Source: Harmonia axyridis
Lineage: Eukaryota; Arthropoda; Insecta; Coleoptera; Coccinellidae
DNA: 64,000 bases
Assembly: GCF_914767665.1 (NCBI RefSeq)
Contig: NC_059502.1
Coordinates: forward strand, 34,862,812-34,926,811
Direction of reading: 5' to 3'
Shown: one piece after another, positions 1-11,460 of the stretch
Layout: each line of letters begins with the position of its first letter
Position numbering within the stretch: the stretch's first letter is position 1
Notes under the pieces: generated by a model
Seen by the model: only the letters and a program-made list of their open reading frames with translations
The model's database searches: none
Told to the model about the DNA's origin: nothing
Program-made: the position numbers and the translations under genes

Positions 1-840
1 TTTTTCTATATTTGACTAGCTCTTTTTCCCCTGATTTCGAATATATAACATATGTTTGGCCTAACTCTCTTATTCTGAGTACCACAGTGTTTCAATTTTT
101 AAGAACCACCTGGCATGCTCAGTAATCAGTTTTCAAGTGGTAGGCTGCGATAACTCAAAATGCCCTTTTTTGAGTTATCTCGTTGGCAATTTGACTATAA
201 TATGTCATATCGTTGCCAACGAGATAACTCAAAAAAAGAGCAATGGTAGGCTGCGATAACTCAAAATGCCCTTTTTTGAGTTATCTCGTTGGCAACGATA
301 TGACATATAGTCAAATTGCCAACGAGATAACTCAAAAAAGGGCATTTTAAGAACCACCTGGCATGCTCAGTAATCAGTTTTCAAGTGGTAGGCTGCGATA
401 ACTCAAAATGCCCTTTTTTGAGTTATCTCCTTGGCAATGATATGACATATAGTCAAATTGTCAACAAGATAACTCAAAAAAGGGCATTTTGAGTTATCGC
501 AGCCTACCACTTGAAAACTGATTACTGAGCATGCCAGGTGGTTCTTAAAATTTGAAACTCTGTGGTACTCAGAATAAAAGAGAAAGACCCAACATATGTT
601 ATATATTCGAAATCAGGGGATAAAGAGCTAGTCAAATATAGAAAAATATACAGGGTATTCCATTTGAAAAAATTAAATTGCAATCATTATATTGACCACT
701 CTGTGTATATTTGGTTTTGTGAAATCATTATAAAAAACACTAGTCGATTTCGTGAAACTTTTGTAAAAATAATTTTTTTGTACCTCTTTCAGAAACAAAG
801 TTAAAGGGGGGATCAAATTATGGTGAAAAACCCGGTACAT
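1..840. mobile_element. Palindrome-rich TIR element, copy 1 (left end outside window)
   Basis: The right end, GGTGAAAAACCCGGTACAT, is the inverted form of the left end of the copies at 2753 and 17247 (ATGTACCGGGTTTTTCACC). Inside are the same blocks as in the other copies: a CATTTGAAAAAATgAAgTTGC-type stretch, the tract TTTTTCCCCTGATTTCGAAT and its inverse, and a run of G before the end. No coding capacity beyond short ORFs is visible, so it looks non-autonomous. The left terminus is cut by the window edge. The superfamily is undecided because no clear target duplication is visible in any copy. Confidence 0.75.
101..547. repeat. Nested inverted repeats inside the TIR element
   Basis: The block beginning AAGAACCACCTGGCATGC at 101 reappears as its inverse ending at 547. 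Between them the unit GGTAGGCTGCGATAACTC plus an internal short palindrome (AACTCAAAA...TTTTGAGTT) occurs three times forward (about 139, 245 and 387) and once inverted (about 491-507). The 447 bp can therefore fold into several alternative hairpins. The other two copies of the family keep only one unit per arm, so this copy has undergone local duplication of its palindromic core. Confidence 0.8.
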
Positions 841-2039
841 AGATGGAAATCGGCAATGTTCAAATAATTTCAATTTTAGTTTTTTAACAATGAACATTTG
901 AAGCGAATCAAATTGTAATATAATATGAGAAAATAATCGGACAATTATTATTGAAAGTCTAACATTATTGCACTAAATAAGCACGAGCTTCAGAAGCTTC
1001 AATAATATATTTCATGTATGTTTTAATAAACATTATTATCACTTCATGTTGTGCTGTTTGAAACCAATGGATTCCGAGTCAAATCTTCAAAAGAAAAAAA
1101 TTTCGCAAATTTAAATTGTGAATATTTTAAGGAACATGAAACATTTCTTGGACAGTTCAACTAGCTTTATTATTGAAAGAATATCATACAAGAATATTCA
1201 GAAATTGAGATTTTCCTTTTCAAACTACCAATACATATTTTCAATATCGTATATGGTTTGAAGTTGTCGAGAAAAGAATGTTTCCCTTTAATTTTTGGAT
1301 TCTATACATTCCAAACAGACAATTTCAGAAAATATAAATTTTTCGTCAATGACCTTCTCATACAAAAACGTAAAAAATATAAATCTTTTATTTCAAGTAT
1401 GGGCCGTCTTCTCCAAGAAGTTATTGGTTCTAGAAATGAAAATACTCGCTACTGATACTATCGTTCAACTTGTTTCATTCTATTTTGTTTCGTTTTTTAG
1501 TTGTTAAATTTGGATCTTGATTTGTCATGAAATCATGAAATGATATAAAATGGTGTTTCTCGAGTAATAAGAAAGATAATGGGGTGTTTAAAAAACATTT
1601 TGAAAACGATAAGGCTAAAGTTTAAGTTTAATTCCAATTTGATAAAATAACTGTTACACTCTATAGAGTATTACAAATTTCATAAAAAACATGCTATAAT
1701 TGCGGCACCCGGTTTTTATGCGCATATGGTTTACACACTAACGTTCCGGAGAAAATAATCTGTCATAAAAAAAACATCCAAAACGGACGAGTATTTTTGA
1801 CGAAAATTCATTTTAAACTATTGCCTACATTTTAGTGGTGCGTTAATTTATTGGCGAAGTGAAGATTCAGAGTAAGGAAATTTTATCACTTCGATAGAAT
1901 TAGAAAATAACAACTGTAGTGTAAAACTTTTTGTGTCTTTACTTCACGGTTGAAAACGAACAAATCACGTCAAAACAAATCATTATTTCCGCTGAATTCA
2001 TACTCATTTATTACTATACGTTTTCCAATTACAACCTCG
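841..2039. other. AT-rich non-coding stretch, nothing recognised
   Basis: Only short AT-rich ORFs without recognisable protein similarity or convincing codon use. No RNA gene or repeat ends were identified. Confidence 0.5.
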
Positions 2040-2500
2040 CTGAATAACGACATTAACAACGGCTCCGAGAGCCTTACAAAGACGGCTTAATTAAGGGTCT
2101 CCAACCCCAATTAAAACGTTCTAATAAGCGCTAATAACAGGCTTGCCGGTCAACATCCATCGTAATCAAAGTTGTTTTTTACCTAATCCTTTTCAATCCC
2201 CAACCATTCTTCCTACCAAAAATCGCAACAAACAACATCACATAACCCCGAATCCCGGATTGTTTCGGTTCCCGTTCCGCCCTTATCCCGACGTAACCGG
2301 AAGGCCCGATACCTCGAGCTCGTCCGCGGCTGGGATGGAACTGCTCCTGCTCGCCCGCAGGAGGATGCAGGCCGGGCGGACGGACGCAGAATCCGGAACC
2401 CGGACCGCTTCCTGCCCTTCCTGGTCTCCTGACAACTTCGTTGCGATTCTCGACCGAAACTACGTCGCTCAAGTGTCACGAGGAGTGGAAACTGATTGAT
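2040..2500. other. GC/CpG-rich island, possible promoter, exon or conserved element
   Basis: A sharp compositional island in AT-rich DNA. The core at about 2260-2480 has many CpG dinucleotides (for example CCGGGCGGACGGACG and CTCGAGCTCGTCCGCGGC). Open frames of roughly 90-120 codons exist on both strands only because the GC-rich sequence lacks stops; none resembles a protein I know. It could be an unmethylated regulatory or first-exon region of a neighbouring gene. No TATA box or splice pattern decides this. Confidence 0.35.
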
Positions 2501-2752
2501 ACGTTGATGAATGGCGATAAGAGATTAATATCAGATCGCAAAAAGCACTGCGAATTTTACACTAGGTTTTATTATTTCCTCGGAAAATATGTCAGATTAT
2601 TTTTTTCGCATGTCAAATTCAGACATTTTTATGGTTTCAACCATAGAGTAATAAACATATAAGGAGGGAGTATACGCAATTTTTACATGGTTAGATTACG
2701 GTGTCGGATTGTGATATATTTTCAAATCCACAATTTCACTATATCGTTATGA

Positions 2753-3807
2753 ATGTACCGGGTTTTTCACCATAGTTTGACCCCCCCTTTAACTTTGTTA
2801 CTAAAAGTGATCCAACAAAATGTTTTCTACAAAAGTTTCACGAAATCGACTAGTGTTTTTTAAAATGATTTCATAAAACGAAATATATACAGAATGGGCA
2901 ACATATTGGTAGCAACTTCATTTTTTCAAATGGAACATCCTGTATATTTTTCTATATTTTCAAATATATAACATATGTTTGGCCTATTTTTTTTTTCTGA
3001 TTACCAAAGAGTTTCAAATTTCAAGAAACTCCTGGCAAGCTAAGTAATCAGTTTTCAAGTGGAAGGCTGCGATAACTCAAAATGCCCTTTTTTGAGTTAT
3101 CTCGTTGGCAACGATATGACATACGTTTTTCACTATAAATTGGATTGGGTGATTTGGATGCTACTCCATATATTCTCTCCTTGTAGCTTTCTTATTTTTA
3201 TTGTTCTCCACATAAAGCGAATATATTTCAAATATTTCCGTTTCTGTGTATTGCATTTTCGATGAATAGTTCTATTCAATGACAAACGTATGTTATATAT
3301 CGTTGCCAACGAGATAATTCAAAAAAGGGCATTCTGAAATATCGCAGCCTTCCAATTTAAAACAGACTTACTTAGCTTGCCAGGTGGTTCTTAAAATATG
3401 AAACTCTGTGGTACGCAGAATAAGAAAGATGTATAAAATGTAATAAAAAAAAAAAAAAACAACCAGACTTTTAAACAAATGTATCCGAAGTAGTAATCAA
3501 ATAAATAATGTAAAAAAACGTAAATTTGCATCTTCCGAAAAAACAGCAGATAGGCCTAACATATGTCATATATTCGAAATCAGGGGAAAAAGAGCTAGTA
3601 AAATATAGAAAAATATACAGAGTGTTCCATTTGAAAAAATGAAGTTGCTATCAATATGTTGCCCACTCTGTATATAGTTCGTTTTGTGAAATCATTTTGA
3701 AATATATTAGTCGATTTCGTGAAACTTTTGTAGAAAACATTTTTTTGTACCTCTTCTAGTAACAAAGTTAAAAGGGGGGTCAAATTATGGTGGAAAACCC
3801 GGTACAT
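2753..3807. mobile_element. Palindrome-rich TIR element, copy 2 (complete)
   Basis: Both ends are present: ATGTACCGGGTTTTTCACC at 2753 and GGTGGAAAACCCGGTACAT ending at 3807. The inverted similarity runs inwards for several hundred bases (the CTGTATATTTTTCTATATTT and TTGAGTTATCTCGTTGGCA blocks and their inverses). The 1055-bp element has no transposase ORF. It carries an insertion at about 3431-3551 absent from copies 1 and 3. Flanks show no clear target duplication. Confidence 0.75.
3431..3551. mobile_element. About 120-bp insertion with poly(A) tract inside copy 2
   Basis: The alignment with copies 1 and 3 is broken here by about 120 bp containing a 15-A run (3445-3459). GAT occurs at both borders and could be a very short target duplication. 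This may be a tiny retroposed fragment; its source is not recognisable. Confidence 0.4.
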
Positions 3808-4977
3808 TCTATTGAATGAAATATATTTATTTGAGTGATTCTCAATTGAATATGCACATTTGAATATTTGGAATCTGATATTTTCCTAATTGTCGAATTT
3901 ATAAAGAGCAGAATATTTATTATTCTCTGTATCTACCTGCTGAAATCCAAGGTTTCGCTACTATTGCTCTCCTAGCGTCATCCGTTGTTTCACGTCGTTT
4001 GGCGCGCTTGAAGTTTGTTTTTTGAATACCTGATATATTTAGGTATTCATCACAATATATTTTGAGATGATATGAAACGTTGATTCACTATGGGACATAA
4101 GAAGTGCGGTCTTAGTGGAGAAACTCGCAAATTGAGTGAAATATCGTATCACTGATATGTTTTCATTTCCGTGCTTCATGTCAAATTTGATAGTTCATCT
4201 TGGGCACAAAATTTGCTTAGGTACTGAAAATGATATATGCTCCCTCTTTCATTATTTATGACTACTACTTTCAACTGATAGCAATACATTATTCTAGCCT
4301 TAGCCAATCATTCGGGATAATACTGATTATTTCTTCACATGTCAAAATCTGGCATTTTGGTGGTTTCGACTAATAGCATTGAATTATTCTAGCCAATCAT
4401 TCGGGATTATACTGATAAAACTGCTTCCGAATCGATAATACTTTGTTTAAATTAAAACGTCGAAATATTACTTTGAATTTGTCATTATCGATAGCTTAGA
4501 GTGCTTCGAGAAACACAAACCGATTAAGTGCAATCACCCAAGAGAATATTGAACATTTGAATTGTTGAAAAAAATAATCTTCCCAAATACAACTCGTTCC
4601 CCAAATTTCATATGACAATTTTTTCTTTCCATCACTCATAATTGTTTATTTGTGACATAAAGCATTCAAACAAACCGAATTTAGAAAAAAATCTTTTTTT
4701 CATATTTTTGACAAATAAACAAGTTTTCGTGGAAATGAAAGAAATAATCGATAAAATTTAAAGCACTTGTGGTATAACACTGGATAATTTCAAAAGACGC
4801 GCTTCACAAAATGCATAATAATTTCACCTCCATCTAAGGTTGTTTGCCCTGAGTTTTCTTTTTTTCAAGATTTGTTATTTTTATTAATTTATTAATTTAC
4901 TTGGTTGAGTAAGTTTATAGTTTCAAATTGATCTTGTTTTGTTTATGTTTATAACATCCTCATCATGTTTTTGTTTA
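3808..4977. other. AT-rich non-coding stretch with a short direct duplication
   Basis: The phrase AGCCAATCATTCGGGAT occurs at about 4303 and again at about 4392, in a local degenerate duplication. A weaker relative of the sequence between them lies near 2590-2650. No coding region recognised. Confidence 0.4.
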
Positions 4978-4979
4978 TA

Positions 4980-5633
4980 CAGGGTGGCCATTTGAAAACG
5001 AAACAGACGAGATTACAGACGAAATAAAGTTTTTCGATAGAAATGCTCGGACAGGTCGATTTCTGTTTCGAGGGGGACAACTTAAGATGTAGGTTACGGA
5101 CGCATAGCGCTTCAACCCTTGCTGCTACAACCCCCACCCCCAATTTTTGAATAGGGAAGATGGGGTGAGTGATACCTCGATTTAAAGGTATTTTTATACT
5201 GATTTCAGCACAGTAATTGTTTTTTCATTTTATGCATTAGTTCTCGAAATATTCATGCGTTAGTTGGTTAGGAAGGTTTTGAAGCTCAAAATGTCGATTT
5301 TTCACAAAACACTACAAATGCCATGAAAACACTACTTCATTTTCAAATACTTAGTTAAGAATATTTCTAGAACTAATGCATAAAATGAAAAAACAATTAC
5401 TGTGCTGAAATCAGTATAGAAATACCTTTCAAATGAGGTATCACTCACCCCGTCTTCCCTATTCAAAATTTAGGGGTGAGGGTTGTAGTAGCAAGGGTTG
5501 AAGCGCTATGCGTCCGTAACCTACATCTTAAGTTGCCCCCCTCGAAACAGAAATCGACCTGTCCGAGCATTTCTATCGAAAAACTTTATTTCGTCTGTAA
5601 TCTCGTCTGTTTCGTTTTCAAATGGCCACACTG
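4980..5633. mobile_element. Long-inverted-repeat element with TA flanks (MITE/foldback, mariner-like ends)
   Basis: Ends are CAGGGTGGCCATTTGAAAAC and its near inverse, with TA on each side (4978-4979 and 5634-5635). Each arm is about 260 bp and the unpaired centre is only about 120 bp, so nearly the whole 654 bp is one hairpin. There is no coding capacity. The TA flanks and CAGGGTG terminus place it among Tc1/mariner-mobilised MITEs; that assignment is inference. Confidence 0.8.
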
Positions 5634-5792
5634 TATAAGCTAATTGATGGTGTAGAAAAATGTCAACCATTGATAACAATGATTGTGAGAAAATAACACA
5701 TTTACTATGAGAGTAAAAAAAGGACACTTTCATGGAAGAAAATCATTATTCAACTCGACAATCAAACGGAATTTAACGCATATTTTTTTCAG

Positions 5793-5876
5793 TTAACCAT
5801 TTGGCACTGACCGATACGAGTGTAAACGCTTTATACACTTCGCTCAAGGACGTCAGGGGTCATTTGCTTCTTGTTT
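5793..5876 (+). CDS. Candidate isolated internal exon, product unknown
   Basis: An 84-nt segment sits between a strong acceptor (TATTTTTTTCAG) and a consensus donor (GTAAGT). In the one open phase (two leading bases, 27 codons, one trailing base) it reads NHLALTDTSVNALYTSLKDV followed by RGHLLLV, with ordinary amino-acid composition unlike the AT-rich noise around it. I do not recognise the protein. The segment at 27513-27590 has the same phases and would join in frame, but 21.6 kb separates them. Chance occurrence or a transposon-derived pseudo-exon is quite possible. Confidence 0.3.
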
Positions 5877-6234
5877 GTAAGTCGAGCGCAATTATGAACC
5901 ATCGTGTAAAATTTTGTATAACTGGGTACAAATTCATAAAACTCATATATTACCTGCAAAGATGTAGGGGTTCGAACCTTGAATTTCAGGAACCTGAAAA
6001 ATAAAAAAAAATGTATTTGCGAACTTGGAATAAATTAGATATTTTAGCATATAACCAAAAATGAAAATTGTTAATTTGGACAAATATCCAGATAAATTAC
6101 CTAAACGTCTCTAAATTGATCTCTTCTTTCCGACTATTATGGATCTCCGTGAGATTTGTCAGAAGCTTGTAGGATGAACTATATGTTGTGTGTTGCCTTT
6201 TTCTTACCCAACATTGACTATTTCGTCTCGTAAT

Positions 6235-6975
6235 AATAGTTAATTAGCAACTTTGGAAGGATATATCTCCCTTAATATGCATTTTGGGCCATAAGTTTAT
6301 CCGTCGAACTATATGGTATTCCAGGATGAAGTACGGAGTTATTTTCTGGGGAAATTCAATAGAGGCATCCCGCATCTTTATTTTGCAGAAGAAATGCATA
6401 CGCAGTATATTTGGATTGCAGAGGATGACGTCATGTAAACCATTTTTCATTAAATATAATATGCTTACATTTCCATCAATTTATATATTGGAAGCGATCT
6501 CGTTTGTTCTCGACAACAAGGATTTGTTTCTTGATTTCCGGAGAAGTCATCAACACAATACAAGACGTAAACTTAATTTGAGACCACCTAAAATTAATTT
6601 TTCTTATTTACAAAAAAATGTTGAGTATCAGATTGTCTCCATTTTCAATAAAATACCACTATATAATCGAATAAATGATAGTGATAAGAAGCTCAAACAA
6701 AAAATGAAAAAATATTTAATTTCTAAGGCTTATTATGCTATTGAGGAATTCATGAAAGATGAAATTCATTTGGCTGATTAATTTTGAGTTTTCATTGTTA
6801 GATTAAGTTTGGATGATTGTTTGTTTCATTGGGTTTATTTTATAAGTTTGTAAAATTATTCATTTGTTATTAATTTGTATGTAAATTTCAGCTATATTTT
6901 GACGGGCTCTAAGCCGACTATGTTGGTGTATTATGTTAATTGAGAGCGAATAAAGTTATATTATTATTATTATTA
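6235..6975 (+). mobile_element. 5'-truncated CR1/Jockey-type LINE, 3' end
   Basis: An ORF at 6284-6781 encodes the region downstream of the reverse-transcriptase palm: RMKYGVIFWGNS, then ILQKKCIRSIFGLQ, then a C-terminal tail. It parallels the end of the longer LINE ORF at 19286 (FYGVNSNTLEIFRIQKRVIR). The sequence continues through a 3' UTR to AATAAAGTTATATTATTATT, i.e. a (TTA)n tail, typical of CR1-group insertions. The catalytic RT and endonuclease are missing, so this is a dead 5'-truncated copy. Confidence 0.75.
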
Positions 6976-7819
6976 TACTCATTTTTCAATGTACTATCAC
7001 GTCCAGAAAGCTCGGAACACTCACCCTGTATATTTCAGTTTCTGATGATTGTATTATGCACTATATTTCGTTTGAATTTTTTTTCTTGTTCAGTTAGAAT
7101 TATATTCATCCATTGTGAATTGAATATACTTTGTGATACATTTCTCGATTTATAATAATAGTGTCTCATTTCGACGAACATAAAAGGGTCCAAGAAATTG
7201 GGCGATGTGTGTAGTTCAAATTTTCTATAGGATTTTTTTTATTTTTTCTTGCCAACTATCATGTCATCATAAGTGAAAACATCGATTATCCCAGGAAAAC
7301 TCTCCAATTCGAAACGAAACACCACGTCACGATTTCTTCCGACATCTCCCTTCATCAAAAATATAAGACCCTTAAACTATAATCTTCCATTTTTATTATC
7401 CCCCTAAAACCGGAGTCCCAGTCGTATCGTAAATATCATTAGGTAGGGGGGGTTGGGATCGTGCAGCTTCCAGAAACTAGGTCGGCGTTGCAATCCATCC
7501 CCTAACTCCATAGGGAGATGCAGTCGGAATCTAATACGGATGCATTTTTTCTCTCCCAGTCTCGCTATTGAACCCTTAGACCTGCGGGTCTTGAATTATT
7601 TCAATCAGTTCGTTTTGTTACGGCTTTATCGATCTGATCCAGTGGGGAGACTGCTTCCTACATTGGAGGGGATGTATGGGGAGGTCAGGAATGCCGTGTT
7701 GGCTGATGGTAACGTGAAAATAAAAGTTTATCGGTGCAGATATATTCGTATAAATATTCCCATGTGATTGCGAATTGAATTGGGGTGTTAGACCTCAAGA
7801 GTTTCGTCGACTTATGCCC
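6976..7819. other. Non-coding stretch with a GC-richer core at about 7440-7700
   Basis: Mostly AT-rich. The 7440-7700 part is GC-richer, with a 104-codon open frame (7453-7767) that resembles nothing known. Its biased, low-similarity translation argues against a gene. It may be a conserved non-coding element. Confidence 0.3.
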
Positions 7820-7827
7820 AGCCTCGG

Positions 7828-9153
7828 CAAGGGCGTAGATCTTTTTTTCTTTGGGGGAAAACATATTTTTGACGACATTGTTTACTCATATATAATTTGA
7901 GAAAAAAAGGTTTGATAACGAAGTTTGAACCAAATTATCGAAAAAAAAATTTTTTATTACCAATTCGATTGTTCTTATCTTATACTGGGTGATCCTGAAT
8001 CGGAGTTACGAAGGACCATGAGAGATTCTTTGGATAATTTTACAGATAAAATGGCCCATAGACATGAGCTCGCAAACGCTTTGTTTTCGAGATACAAGGT
8101 GTTTTTTGTAGTTCTACTTTTTTGTGATGCTTAACCAGTTTGTCGACTCTTTATTGATCTTCACTACAGAGTTGGTAAATTAGTACCAAAACTTATAATT
8201 AATTTATTTATCACAGCTACCTAACTGGATCTTCATAATAATTTGGATTTTCCTGAGAATTACTATATACCTAGAGCTGTTTGAATTTTCTCTCAAAATC
8301 GATTGCAGATACGACAAAACTATAACAAACCAAAAAGTGTAGTACTGAACCAGAGTTTCTTCTTAAATTTTTCTAGACTAACAGTGATTCACAAAAAAAT
8401 AATTCTGGAGGAAAGAAGCGGGCCCCCTTCCAGAAAAAATTCACCCTGTGATTTGCATTCAAAATTAGGATATCACATGATGAAAACTTGAAATTGGAAT
8501 ATCTATACCAATTCAAGTTGAATATCTTGTGAAGGGAAAGTGCTACGAGAAAAAAACTTGAACACCTATATCTCAAAAACAAAGCTTTTGTGGACTCATG
8601 TTTCAGGACTTTTTTTCTTGAAATGATTCGAGAAATCTGTCATTCTCAATTGTACCTCCAATTGAGGAACACCCTGTAGATATATGCAATTTAAAACTGA
8701 TGTCTCCACAAATAAATTGCAATTTGAATGAATTACAATAAATTGTAGAACACAGCTCAGACAATTTTTCGATGCGAATTCATTTCTCTGATAACTACAT
8801 ATTGAAATTTTGTGACGAGAATGATACAAAAATCCGAAAACAACGGGTAAGTGTTTACTAAGACGAATGTAAAAATCACAGTTGCAAATAAGGGACGATG
8901 CCGAGAAAGTGGATAGATAAAGAAAAATAATAAACCTCGGACAAAGACGAGCTTGTAGTGAAATAAAAGTATTCATTTTGAAAGCGATAATAAACTCATA
9001 AACATAAAAGGGTCCGATTTTTTACTGACGTGTCGATTTCAAAGGAAAGTAAAATGATTATTATTTGTTCATTTTATAGAGAAATGTTTGTTCTTCGTCT
9101 TCGAAAATCTTGGGGGGTAATTACCCCCATGACCCCCCATTTCTACGCCCTTG
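7828..9153. mobile_element. Non-autonomous hAT-like element with 8-bp target duplication
   Basis: Termini are CAAGGGCGTAGAT (7828) and TTCTACGCCCTTG (ending 9153), flanked by identical 8-bp AGCCTCGG at 7820-7827 and 9154-9161. Eight-bp duplications with CA..TG-type ends are the hallmark of hAT transposons. The 1326-bp interior has no transposase. It contains a separate module at about 7986-8684 with its own CCTGAATCGGAGTTAC / CAATTGAGGAACACCCTG ends. The block 8690-9130 recurs inverted at 49880-50400 and 57040-57450. Confidence 0.8.
7986..8684. mobile_element. GGAACACCCTG-ended repeat module (family B), copy 1
   Basis: Bounded by TACTGGGTGATCCTGAATCG and its degenerate inverse TGTACCTCCAATTGAGGAAC/ACCCTG. 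Recurrent internal phrases such as TGCATTCAAAATTA, CAAGTTGAATATCTTGTGAA and AGTACTGAACCAG identify further copies at about 25624-26267, 31990-32350, 50397-51060, 57461-57710 and 58878-59512. No coding capacity. It is nested in or carried by hAT-like elements in at least two places. Confidence 0.7.
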
Positions 9154-9161
9154 AGCCTCGG

Positions 9162-10118
9162 AAGATGCTCTCCCGTTATTTGGGAGTATGGAATGAGGGA
9201 TATCGGGGGGAAATTGAGATATACGTGGCTTTCTCCGCAAGTGCACTCCTGGCGCAGAATGAAATATATTTTCCTTGGTTGTTGGTTCCATCTCCGATTG
9301 AAGGAATGTCAAATATCTATCAAATACCATTCTATCTATCTTGACATTCGACGTAGAAGCATAAATGATGCGTTCCATATAACGGTCAAATGGCTTATAA
9401 ATTTAGAGTTATTCTGTTCAATTGGATAAAACGAACACAACTCTCTAAAATATACCAAACGAAGAGATTGAAATAAGTTTTATACTTTCTATGTTTTCAA
9501 TACCAAAAATATAATATTAACACTGTGTTACCTCGAGTACCACTTATTTGAAGTTCATCATCAGAATTATTAATATCCTGTGGATCAGTTCGGGAAATTT
9601 GTAGAGTTTACGCTCAGTGTATTACAAGGATCATCCTTTTCGCCATCTTTCAGTTTTTATTTCCCCTTGTAATTAACTGAGCCTGAACTCTGCAGATGTC
9701 ATGAAGTATTCCACAGGGTGTTAAGAAATTGTACTACAAATATGATTTTTTTTCACCCTGTATAAATGGGCTACCAATATTTTTGGAAAACTTCTCTGAA
9801 TACCAAGGAATTTATCTTCAATTTGGCATAAAGACAATTGAAATCGGTGGAAAATTAAAAAAGTTCTTGTTCAAGGAACTCCAGCAAAATTGGCCAATTA
9901 TTTAACCGGTGAGTGTAGAAAGAACTCGTTTCAATCATGATCAACTCCGAATTAGTAACGGCTGAAACACTTCAATATTTGCAAAGCGAAGTGGTTAAAT
10001 TTTTTGGAAATTCCTACAATTTTAAGTTTACTATTACCTACTTAAACTCAATACTTCTATTTTTTTTTGGGTTAATGTAGTTTCTGCAGAAAGGGCGGAA
10101 GTGTCACAAAATTGTAAA
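9162..10118. other. Non-coding; contains a dispersed repeat at about 9707-9830
   Basis: The stretch ATTCCACAGGGTGTTAAGAA through GAATTTATCTTCAATTTGGC matches 56018-56140 closely, including a CACCCTGTATAAAT phrase in the middle, so it is a dispersed repeat. The rest is AT-rich with no genes recognised. Confidence 0.45.
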
Positions 10119-11134
10119 TATACAGAGTGTTTTATCATAAACTGGACGTTGTGTAGATGATATCAGGAGAATAATTTTTGCTCAATGACAATACAATAGG
10201 TATTTTGTTGAATGTGGTGAGTTATGATGACATATGTAATGACAGTTTCTAGTGACTAGTCAGTATTTTTTTCTGCTAAATTCAAATATGATGTAAATTT
10301 TAGAAAAAAAATCAAAATGCGGAAAACCTGCAAAGTTCTTGCTTTTATTCTGGGTTGTGCAATTGATTTTCATTTTTTGAATGCACTCGATTATCTGATG
10401 ATTTCCTCACAAACAATTTCAAATATCAAATAACTTCTACAATCTACAGCAAAAAAAAAGATTGCAACCGAAATTTCCATGATTTCACTACTTTTTATTC
10501 TCAACTCGAAAATTAATCGGTATACTAAGTATACCGAAATCTCGAGCGGACCTATAACGTAATTTTTTTCAAAAACTGTGACTAAAATTGTGATTTAAGG
10601 CTGTGCGACTGCGAATAACTCAGATTGTATGATATGAAATTATTACAATGATTTTTCTGTCTGCGGAAAATTTCGGAAGACTTAAATGAAAGAAAGCGCA
10701 TGTATTTTTCATTTTGTTTTCATATTCGTGTATAGGATGAAATATAGTAAGAATATAGCCGTGATATATTTCATCAATCTGCGGTGTCACTTTTTTTTGT
10801 AGTAGACATGTAAAAAAGATTTATGATTGATTTATGATTTTTTTCAACGAAATACTTAAAAAATCAGGTACATTCAAACAATGAAATCCAATTTAACAAG
10901 CAAATATAAAAATCACGAACATTGCAGTGAATTATATTTAAGAAATCTACACCATATTTGAATTCAGCGCCAAAAAAATATTAAATTCTGACCTAAAACC
11001 GTTTCTCCAAATTAAGTCACCAAACTCAATGAAGGGCCGATATATTATGCTTTAAAAATGTCAATGAAGCAAATATGATTCTCCTGATTTATTGACTAAT
11101 ATTTTTTTCGCCTTATGATGAAACACCCTATATA
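10119..11134. mobile_element. TIR element with TATACAGAGTG ends (degenerate)
   Basis: The left end TATACAGAGTGTTTTATCAT and the right end, read inversely, TATAGGGTGTTTCATCAT match. Similarity extends inwards (TATCAGGAGAATAATTTTTG versus AATCAGGAGAATCATATTTG inverted) for about 100 bp. The interior is AT-rich without a transposase. TA flanks and a CAGNGTG start fit a mariner-like MITE about 1 kb long. Confidence 0.6.
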
Positions 11135-11229
11135 TCTAAGGAATTAGTTTGAATTCACTTAATCATTCAGTGTTTAAGAATATGAAATGAGGCTCTCAAA
11201 AATAGGGTTATATCGAGAAAGGATGAAAC

Positions 11230-11460
11230 ATGAATTTTTTATTTTTTCTGTTTCGGTATATAGTTCTATATGAAGTATGTACGTCTGTTTGTCCTTTACT
11301 CATTACTACGCAACTCATCCGATCTTCATTAAACTTGAGAAGGTTGTTGAGAACACTCCAGCGGAAGTATCTGACAGTCGACAGTATTCAATACCAGGAT
11401 AAAAACATCTTGGACATCACATTGAATATATCACAAACCGGCGCATTCGCCATTTTATAG
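11230..11460. repeat. Probable transposon-derived non-coding repeat
   Basis: The text GTACGTCTGTTTGTCC then CAACTCATCCGATCTTCATT is of the style found in many insect repeats with embedded 'gatcttcatt' motifs. A 76-codon open frame spans it but is not protein-like. Confidence 0.25.

Noticed and set aside
2143..2499. 118-codon open frame (and overlapping minus frames) in the GC-rich island
   Set aside because: Open only because of GC-rich composition; Pro/Arg-rich translations on both strands and no family resemblance.
8596..8976. 126-codon minus-strand frame and 104-codon plus-strand frame at 9030-9344
   Set aside because: They lie wholly or partly in a non-autonomous hAT-like element; sequence blocks recur elsewhere without keeping the frame.
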